Source: Klebsormidium nitens (taxonomy: Eukaryota > Streptophyta > Klebsormidiophyceae > Klebsormidiales > Klebsormidiaceae). Taken from it: a stretch of 64,000 nt of DNA. A program made the translations under genes and the position numbers. Shown here one piece after another: positions 56,315 through 64,000 of this stretch; the first letter of the stretch is position 1, and the number at the start of each line of letters is the position of its first letter. The stretch covers positions 7,674 to 71,673 of the forward strand of contig DF237369.1 in the NCBI GenBank assembly GCA_000708835.1, given 5' to 3'. The notes under the pieces were generated by a model that saw only the letters and a list, made by a program, of their open reading frames with translations, did not search any database and had not been told where the DNA came from.

Positions 56315-57317
56315 TTACGATGTTGCTTCAGACTCACGCACAGGTTCTTTATCTCTGTCGGGAGGTTTGTGTTGATGGTGTTCACACTCATGATCTGAGT
56401 TGTCGTCACTACTGCTTTCATCAAAGGCCTTTTGCTTCTGAAAGATGCAGCATTCTGCATAAGAGGAGAGAATACCTTCAAGTCTTCAGGCAGTTCCTGC
56501 CTGCTTTGGAGGCCTTGCTGCCCTCTGTAATTCTCGGACAATTCCAAATCCAAGATGATCGCATCCAAAATTTGTACAGAACTTGGCGAGATTGCAAATA
56601 GGATAAGATGATTCTGGAGAAAGGCAGTCATCTGATGATATCGCACCTGTTCACTGAAACATCGACTTGTCAAGTCGAAGCTGGAAAATGAGCATGAAGC
56701 GAATCAATGAAGACTACACCACTATCGTTATTGATACTTTATCATGCCATCATGGACGAAAGTGACATACCAACAGCAGTGGCAGACGAGGAAGTTTAAA
56801 GTGACGTGATCATCTGCTGACAGAGAGTCTTCCGCAGAAAGGACTCACTTTTTGAGCTTTTCTTGTTGAGGTGCTCATTGTCGATGGTGTCCCCTTTCCA
56901 TGACACCTTCTTCTTCCTTCTCGGTGCTAGCCGCAGAGTCACACGTTCCTCTGGGCAAAGCAATTTTTTTGTGTCACGAATGATATTGAGGCGAAGTTCT
57001 TCAGCGCAGTCTCATAAATTTTGTTTGATTGCAGCTCCTCCAAGCTCTCTTCAGCAGTCTTTGAAGCTAGATCGCGAGCGGCAAGTCAGCGATATCATAC
57101 TGAGCACCCAAGACCCATAGATGTGATAGAGCTGAAGGTAAGACATCGATCAAGCAGTTGATACAGGCAGAAAACCAAGGGACGTCACGACAGATCAAAA
57201 GCGACATCTACCTTTTCTGCGTTCCTCACCTTGATGGTGTCCCGCAGCGCCGGACGGTTCTGCAGTGACTGTCTGTGTAACAACAGCAGGCTGTGCTGAC
57301 GCATTAGCTCCTTCCAT
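56315..57317 (-). CDS. Type-1 protein phosphatase inhibitor-3 (PPP1R11/Ypi1 family), 3 exons
   Basis: Exons on the minus strand are 57230-57317, 56849-56950 and 56315-56454, giving 330 nt and 109 aa with GT-AG introns in matching phase. Residues 33-68 carry the family core: VTLRL, a basic run, the PP1-docking KVSW (RVxF-type, residues 44-47), DTIDNEHLNKKSSK, and the KCCIF motif that spans the exon 2/3 junction. The C-terminus is acidic and His-rich (SSSDDNSDHECEHHQH), as in plant inhibitor-3. The protein binds and restrains PP1 catalytic subunits, mainly in the nucleus. Exon 3 would be missed by single-frame searches because a longer unrelated frame covers it. The next gene upstream in the same direction is also a phosphatase component, though co-regulation is not implied. 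Confidence 0.9.
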
Positions 57318-58554
57318 CAGACACCAGGAGACGAAGCTTGTTCCGGCAAATGTGGTGCACTAAAAAAGGACAGGTCACCAGGAACAAGAAAAGTTGACGA
57401 CGTGCGCGTGAACTTATTGTTCAACAAGCGGACTTTTGCATGGATATGAGCGGCTGCCAGTGGCTGCCATCCCCCTGTGGGCCCCCTGTGCGTGATTTCT
57501 GTGCGAATCTCCAGACCCTAAAGGCGCCATGGACCCTGCCCCAATGTATTAAAATAAAATGATACATGGCCTGGGCTGCTGCAGCCCATTGGCATGAGGC
57601 TGAGGCCCATGCAGGGGCCTGTGCATGTGGGAACTGCAGCTGCATGCGCGCGCATACATGCTGTATGATTCCGCCACTGTGTGATTCCGCCCTGATCAAC
57701 AAGGGCGGATCCGGAACTCGGGCGGATTCGGAATTTTATCTCATGCTCATGCTGCATGCATAGCCTGCCGCCCAGTTCGAGTCCAGCAATGAGCACACGA
57801 GCATACTGTGCTATGGAGTCCATATGTGCACAGCAGATCTCATAGAAATCTAACTCACTTTCAAGCATGCCAGACCTTCATTGATGGTCTCTTTTCGTAC
57901 TCACCGTAGCCAAGTCTGAGTCAAGTGGCCCAAAAGTTGCAAAAGTGAGCTATGTATCCCGCGTTTGCTTCTCGCTAGAGTTCGTGTGTCAAAATCAGAA
58001 CGAAATTTTCTTTCTTGCGGCATCTGATCATAAAAGGAGCTCTATATATACGGATAAACTCCCATCTTTGGCGCATGAGCTCCAGGCTCATGCATGCATG
58101 CCGGGCTCCTGCATGGTACGTCAAAACTGATTGATTGGTTCCCGTCAGTGACGTACCTAGAGAATACTACGGCCACACGTAGTATACATTGTACATCCAA
58201 TGCACTCTGTTGACTTTCTGCCGAATTCAAGGAATTGCAATGCATCAAATGCGCATGCGGCCAAGTCAAACTTCAATTCCTAGCTGACTCTACTCCATCA
58301 TCTGGTGGCAATGCCAAATCCAAGTACGCGTCATGCCATGAGAGACCATGGCCTGATTCTGCCTTCAGTGTGTGCATACGACCCCGCCATGCGGATTCGT
58401 TATCGATCAGGATGTGGGTTCTGCCTTCAAGCTGCTTCAGCGGTTCACTCAGTATTATTGTAATGTTGAGCCCAATACTCTAATGACCTCCTTTGACGTA
58501 CTCGATTTCTCCCTGGCGAAGGCAGCACGAGCGTGACCCGCAACCCGAAAATGT
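57318..58554. other. Intergenic region upstream of inhibitor-3
   Basis: This carries the inhibitor-3 promoter and the 3' end of the LMW phosphatase transcript. The stretches 57,560-57,680 and 58,070-58,115 are rich in CATG/GCATGC palindromes, including catgagc-5 bases-gctcatg near 58,074. A doublet of 'gtgattccgcc' lies near 57,665-57,691. No gene was recognised. Confidence 0.5.
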
Positions 58555-61500
58555 TCAAGCAAGTAGGGAGTCGAGGAGGCCGCCACATGCATCTTCTAAG
58601 AGGTCGAGGACCTGGAAATAGACGAGGCAAAACCAAGGATTAACGTTACGTTACCGAGACGTTGCACGCATTTGATTTGCCACCTCACCTTTGTCACCAC
58701 TCAAGTGAGAGAGTCTGTCACGTTGTACAATGCTGATACAACACGAATGTCAGGCAACAGCAAGCCGTACGTAGCGAGCAGAAGCATGGTTCAAACCGTC
58801 CCTGACCGCAGAGCTGCACATCTTTGCCACGTATTATTGCAGGGGCAAAAACAAAACCCAAGCACAACAGAACGAGCAGACGGGTCTCAATCGACCCAAC
58901 GGAGCGAGGTGCCGTTTGAAAGGGACGAGATGGATTGCTTACAAGCTTGGACGGACAAGATAACCTCAACGCGACATCTCGTTGGTGAATGTGTTTCGTC
59001 CGGAGGACCGATGGCAGCATGTTGTACGCAGCCGGGAAAGAATCACCCAGACTGGACGGAACGAGAAACGATCCCCAGACCTCCGCATCAGCTTGAGCAG
59101 GCCCAAGACTGCTGGCACGCACCGTTGCGGCAGGGGCGTATCAAACCTTGAGGGACATGCCTCAGAGCACTCTAGATGGACACAGAGTCCTAAAACCGAG
59201 TCCTCACCTTTTCAAACCCCTCCGAGCCGCCGTAGTAGGGATCCGGGACCTGGACGAGCTTATGACGTCAGCCACGATGCTCCAAAGTAAAGTGGAGCGC
59301 TTTCCTTTTGCACTGATTGTTGAAACATCGACGGTTGTAGGCGGACAACATTGCAGTCGCAGCTATGGCCCTTTGAATGCACACTTGCATCCCGAACAGG
59401 GCGGACACGGGGACGGAAGGCCTCTAGGAACCCTTTCCACGAGCAAGCCCCGTTCGAAGGACGTCATGTAAGTATCCATGGTTCACCTTTGCATGCTGGA
59501 TTGACATCCGATGTAGCAGGATCGACGGCCGTGACAGATGGCTGAACCTGAATCAAGCATAACCCTGCCAACACAAAACCCTGCTGTCCTTCGTGCTTTG
59601 ACTCACCTCTTTATCGTCGAACTTTTTACAGTAGCTGCACATGAGCCGCACTTTACTTCGGGCCGACTCGGGCAGGGGCCGTTGGGAGCTCCACTTATCG
59701 AAGGCCTTGTTAAGATCCCCTGCAGGATGCATATCACGGGTCTCTGTCATCAGATTAAAACGCTTCTTATTATCTTCGTCTAGACGAGGTGAAACACTTG
59801 ACCCACATCATAGAACGTCTTGAGGAAACTCGCACGGGACTCGCAAGCAAAGTCATCAAAAAGTGAACACAATGAACGCCGCTTCTGACAGCAAAAAGCG
59901 CGTATTCCTGCTGATTCGTAGCACAGGATGTATGCTTCCGACATTTAAGGTAGTTCGATGGCTGCATGCCGTACAGCTGGTCAGCTGGCATTTTTTGCCC
60001 CAGCTTCATTGTTACACACAGACCGCAGCGCCTGAAATCTGTCAGAAATACAAGGACATTGCGACAACAGGTTACAACTTCGACAAGTCGGCCTAGGTCA
60101 GACTGTGACTATGTATAGCTATGCTTCCAATCCGGAACTAACTTAATCTGTGCAATGACCTGTTTGCATCAGGGGTTCGGAGATTGGTTTGTAGTTCTTA
60201 AGTAGGGAATATAGCTAGGGCGAAATCGACTCCCTGACGAACTTTAGCGCTTTGAAGGTCAAGACAACAGTTTCGGCTCCTCGATTGTCTTGCATGCAAG
60301 GGCATGAAAATGACAACCGGGTTCTGATCGGTTGCCAGCAAAGTGCTTTGTTTGAGCTGCACATATGTCCAGAGATGCTCACGTTCGTTATTGTCGTCCA
60401 TGGCCAGAATGACGTCAAACTTCTCAAAGTCTGACGGCACAACTGGCCGGGAAATGGACGTCAGCTTGACGCCCCTTTTGGCCGCGTGCCTCATCATACG
60501 CCCGTCTGCTGGATCGCCCTGCAGATAAAAGTGCCAATTTGTGAGCATGATCCATAACTACGACCCACTGAGATGCTTCAAAATCTTAGAGGATTTCGAA
60601 GCAAGAAAGTCGCCCTTGTATATACGGCAAGCTCTAGCTTAAGCTCAAGTCTCCGTGTTCAGTGTCACAGCCTCAGCTTCTCTCCTCTACCCACCGCATG
60701 TACGTGCATCTGTCCATTCCAATCTTACACAGTGTTGACCCTAGATCTGACCTTCTATCTAAGGGACAGGGAACTGACAAGACGCAATGATCGTGTCTTG
60801 GTTTGCTACAGTGAAGTGAAGGCGCCAGATCAGGACTGCCGCGAATCAGGTTCACAAGCATTGTTTCGTGCAGTAAACTTAATGCAAGCATTAGAAGGCT
60901 CATATCTCTCCAGGAGTACAGAAATGCAAGACAGAACATGTACCACCTAAGACTGCGGCACGTCCACCACAACAAGGTACGATTGTGCAATGTGTTGTGA
61001 CATTGAAACTTTTATTCAGCTTTGTAACTGTTTGTAGCATTGATGAAACCTGCCACCATAAGTGCTTGCCTGATGATAGTCAATCGTGCCCGCAGAATCA
61101 ATCTCAAACTCATCACTGAGGCCTCTCTTCTCAACCGCAGCTCGGAACACAGCCTCTGCAGTGGGGCTCCTGCAGATGTTACCTGCACCACCAAGTGAGT
61201 CTGATTCAACCATGGTCGTTTGGAAAGCAGGTACTCAAACTCCTCTAGGTTGTTATGAACCCTCCAATGATGCAGTTATGAACCCTCCGATGGTGCATCT
61301 GTAGGCCTCGTTAAGTTGCCTTGAGAGAAGACGTTGACGGATGATTGCGAAGCAAGCACCGGAGAGCATGGGAGTCTCGAAAGAAGGTCGCACTTCCCAG
61401 CTGGCAAAGGCTCTGATCTTTTACCACTGCTTTCAAAGACATCCCTCGAGGAGCCTTTTGCAGAGTCTATAATCTGAATCTCTTTCTTAAAGGATATAGG

Positions 61501-62205
61501 GAAAGTTACTGTTTGCCCGGTTCACATTGCAGTTCCAGACTTAGATGCACATAGAACGATGTAACTTCTGCAACCTACTAGCCCAGCCTCTTATTGATCC
61601 ACAGAGGGGAAAGGTCAACAAGAGCATGAGAGCAGAATAGGTCTGGAACTGTTTCCGGAAGGAGACCAGCACATCAACAAACAGAGGGGCATTCGCAAGT
61701 CACTTCTACTTTCAAAGAACTCCAAAACGATACGACCGCCTGTGCTTATTTGAAAAGAGAGAAAAACCTCACCTAAACACACAAACAGGACCTTCTTTGG
61801 CTTTATGGCATTGTCTGTACTACCAGCCATGGCAACACCAAATTGGCGAGTCGAACGCTTCTTGTTCTCAAATCTCTTCAACCCACGCCCGACAGCAAAG
61901 TGATGAAAGCTGGAAGGAGATTCTAGCAGCTGCAGACTTTTCTGTGTCTTAATGCAGAAGCTATTTGAGTCGGTCTGTGAGCTACTGCAGTGATCGGAGC
62001 TGAAGGAAGATGCAGTGCGTAATCCTGTTCGTTGTCCTGCAAATTGGGTGCTTCTAGTCAAAGCGCCTGCTCTCCTTGTCGTAAGCCCGGCAGACAAAAC
62101 ATCCAACTTCAACAGGCTACGAGGTGTATTGATCTGCCTGCCAACGACCTGATTTGCGGAGCGAAGTCCCAGCTGGTGTTGAAAGCTGTTCAATGCAGCC
62201 GCCAT
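58555..62205 (-). CDS. Low-molecular-weight protein tyrosine phosphatase with long N-terminal leader, 6 exons
   Basis: Exons on the minus strand are 61773-62205, 61070-61182, 60383-60518, 59607-59719, 59208-59249 and 58555-58611, giving 894 nt and 297 aa. All phases match. Intron 2 uses a GC donor (CAG then gcaagc); the others are GT-AG. The catalytic domain (about residues 137-297) has the P-loop C-x5-R as CLGNICRS with Cys143 and Arg149, AMDDNN, LMCSYCKKFD and the general-acid loop VPDPYYGG with Asp268, ending VLDLLEDACGGLL. It hydrolyses phosphotyrosine, or possibly small phosphate esters. The first ~130 residues are rich in Ser, Arg, Gln and Leu with few acids and resemble a plastid or mitochondrial transit peptide, twice the size of a bare LMW-PTP. 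The domain assignment is secure; localisation is inferred. Confidence 0.9.
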
Positions 62206-62702
62206 GATCGCTTCACACTCATCAGAAAGGAAATGCTGAAGCTAGCCAGACTGCCAGAGCACTCATGATGTAAATTGTGATTAAAGTACAAGTAGAGTTG
62301 CAAAAAAGATCTTATTTTAGTGATTTTGCAATTCTATTTCGCGGCAGCTCGGTATTGAGAACCGGCAATGGGCGTCAGTGACTTCATCGACCAAAAGTGC
62401 ACCCGGATCCAACAAACGGCAGACGGGTTGGAACGTTTCCTGGCTAAGGCATTATTTTTGGGCAAAGAATTAGCAATATTCTCGAGAGGCAAGAGCAGTG
62501 GGCTTGAAGTGGAACAGATGAACAGAACAATGGTGGAAGGGAATGAACTGCGGTAACTTGGCCGGCGCATACAGTATGCAAGCTCTGGTGTTGAGTCTGT
62601 CTCAAGGTTTTGCTCTCCCGAGAGCTCACGGCTTTGTTCATCAAGGAGCATAGCTGCTTGACAACGTACTCGTACGGCAACAATTTTTAAAAGATTGCAA
62701 CC
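62206..62702. promoter_or_regulatory. Divergent promoter region between LMW phosphatase and coilin-like gene
   Basis: About 500 bp lie between opposite starts. A 62-codon plus-strand frame at 62,368-62,556 could be an upstream ORF if the coilin-like transcript starts early enough, but it has no recognisable product. Confidence 0.45.
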
Positions 62703-63683
62703 ATGGGGGAGCATTCAGTCAGTCCTCCAATCAGGATTATCGTCGAGTTTTCTGAGGAATGCCGCGTGAACCCCCTGATGCAGAGACTGTGGATTTTGCT
62801 GCCGCGCCACCTGAAGACGGTCTCAGATCTCGCCGGTTACTTGGAGGAGAAATGTGTTCGGCTTGATTATGGCGCATCTGCAGGGATTTCGCTGGAGGTA
62901 AGGTTGACAGGCCGCAAGTGTGTCCCGCAGTATGTGTTCTATGTGCTGGAACATTCTCGAGAATAATCCTCATCTTTGTTGGAGTTGAAAGAGAAGGAGA
63001 TTTCTGATACTGCCTCGAGAATGCAGTAGTCTTTGAAGATACTTCTTCTTCCTAGCAACCTGCCAATATGAGTGTCAACTATCGTCAACTAGTTGCATTC
63101 AGCAGCTCATGGAGTCACTTACAAGGGATTCAAAAAGAAAATGGGAGACACGAAAGATGCTGTAGAAGTGAAACAAGAAGGGCGGTGTAGAAAGGGCAAT
63201 AAGAACAGAGGGCCCTCCTTTTCTAGCAGAATATACTCAAAGCTTTGCTTTCAAACCAGAAGAAAGTTTTTGTGCTGTGTTTCCAAAGTATTGTAACTGT
63301 GATAGCTAAGATGATTGTTAAGGAGTGCTGAGCGTGGGTGTGTCTGCAGGTAATGCAATGATGTTCTGAATGATTCGGCACCTGCTTTTGAGATACGAAT
63401 CCTGCAGTACCTGACGGTGGCAGGTTTGCACAACACTCAAAAGGAGGCAGCCAAGGCATCGAGTTAGCTGACTTTTCTGGGGTTATCTCTCATACTTTTC
63501 TGAGGTTATCTCTCTTACTTTTCTGGGGTTATCCCTCTTTCTTTTCTGGGGTTATCCCTCTCAGTTTTCTGGGGTTATCCCTCTCAGTTTTCTGGGGTTA
63601 TCTCTCTTACTGGTACAGATTGGTGGAGTTCCTGTACCCCTGCATGAAGACATCGCCATTATACGTGATGCTGACACAGTCAG
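62703..63683 (+). CDS. Coilin-like gene, first two exons (continues past window end)
   Basis: Exons 62703-62897 and 63619-63683 join in phase 0, and the second ends in phase 2 at a GTATGG donor. The ATG has a good context (aaccATGg). The joined 86 residues follow the N-terminal ubiquitin-like domain of coilin: IRIIVEF at the start, LWILLP, LKTVSDLAGYL, then GISLE joined across the intron to IGGVPVPLHEDIAIIRDADTV. Coilin organises Cajal bodies and snRNP assembly in the nucleus. The diagnostic C-terminal Tudor-like domain is outside the window, so the call rests on pattern match over one domain; another ubiquitin-like protein is possible. Confidence 0.6.
63471..63608 (+). repeat. 23-bp minisatellite, six copies, abutting the coilin exon 2 acceptor
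   Basis: Six head-to-tail units of 23 bp (consensus around ttttctggggttatc-ctct) run from 63,471 to 63,608 with only scattered substitutions. The last unit ends in 'tctctctt', so it supplies the pyrimidine tract used by the acceptor 'tggtacag' at 63,618. The units themselves contain few AG dinucleotides; the two that end in 'tctcag' are potential decoy acceptors. Confidence 0.9.
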
Positions 63684-64000
63684 GTATGGCAAAAACCTGT
63701 CTATCCCTCTGAGTTATGTGGTGACATGTCGGGTTTTTTGGCTGTTAACCACATTCGGTTACGGGCTGGTTCGAAGCTGGTTAACTGTCCAATGACCAGA
63801 CTCGAGCAGTAACCAGGTTTTAAACATGGCTACAACGCGGAAAGAACCAGACTGAAGTTTATGGTTATCGAACCTGGTTAGCAGCCAAAGTTCCCTGTGA
63901 CACTATCCTTTGCAAATGATTGTTGTACTATGTCAATATCTCATTTGCTCCTGCTGAGGCGAGGTATTCTTCTGAATCGGTAGATAAAATCTGTGTTCGC
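63684..64000. other. Start of coilin-like intron 2
   Basis: This is intronic sequence to the window edge with several related 'ggttaac', 'gctggttaac' and 'ctggttagc' words between 63,740 and 63,890. They form a loose degenerate repeat. No exon was recognised. Confidence 0.45.

Noticed and set aside
56233-56673. 146-aa minus-strand frame
   Set aside because: It is the wrong frame over inhibitor-3 exon 3; the correct frame gives the KCCIF motif and the acidic tail.
1-64000. CRISPR arrays, bacterial operons, ribosome-binding sites, rRNA or tRNA genes
   Set aside because: The window is spliced eukaryotic DNA. The 23-bp array at 63.5 kb has no spacers, and B-box-like words (for example near 2,174 and 21,041) lack a matching cloverleaf.

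Overview
The window is nuclear DNA from a eukaryote. Seven protein-coding genes can be rebuilt from GT-AG introns with matching reading-frame phases, and one intron uses a GC donor. The green lineage (a streptophyte alga or plant) fits best. UMP synthase is a fused OPRT-ODC enzyme behind a long Ser/Arg-rich leader that looks like an organelle transit peptide, the LMW phosphatase has a similar leader, and the PP1 inhibitor-3 and phosphatase resemble plant versions. I cannot fix the species.

Layout. Bases 1 to about 27,400 hold no convincing gene. They consist of old, decayed repeats: a higher-order unit of about 5.7-7 kb seen in several diverged copies, a tandem array of about 190-bp units, a small MITE-like element, and a block of nearly 3 kb whose second copy lies about 13.8 kb downstream inside an intron. 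Bases 27,446-42,409 (minus strand) are one 10-exon LAT/SLC7-type amino acid transporter (526 aa). Its introns 3 and 8 (5.5 and 3.3 kb) carry related decayed repeats. From 43,157 on, the window is gene-dense: UMP synthase (+, 9 exons), an F-box/LRR protein (-, one exon), a TMEM230-like membrane protein (+, 3 exons), a type-1 phosphatase inhibitor-3 (-, 3 exons), a low-molecular-weight tyrosine phosphatase (-, 6 exons), and the start of a coilin-like gene (+) that runs off the right end. The first five genes alternate in direction, giving divergent promoter regions at 42.4-43.2, 52.5-53.3 and 62.2-62.7 kb.

The most unusual structure is what I call exon-edge echoes. Three exons in two unrelated genes (transporter exons 6 and 9, UMPS exon 8) are flanked by decaying tandem copies of their own edges: copies of the 5' edge with its acceptor lie upstream, and copies of the 3' edge with its donor lie downstream. 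Spacing is about 112-184 bp, mean near 144 bp. One UMPS echo keeps both splice sites and an open in-frame 36-codon reading. Over 32 aligned codons it differs from the parent exon at 11 bases, all silent, so it looks like a selected, unannotated alternative exon and not debris.

The genes have ordinary housekeeping roles: pyrimidine synthesis, amino acid transport, phosphatase control, protein turnover, and Cajal-body organisation. Nothing suggests that they act together as a cluster.
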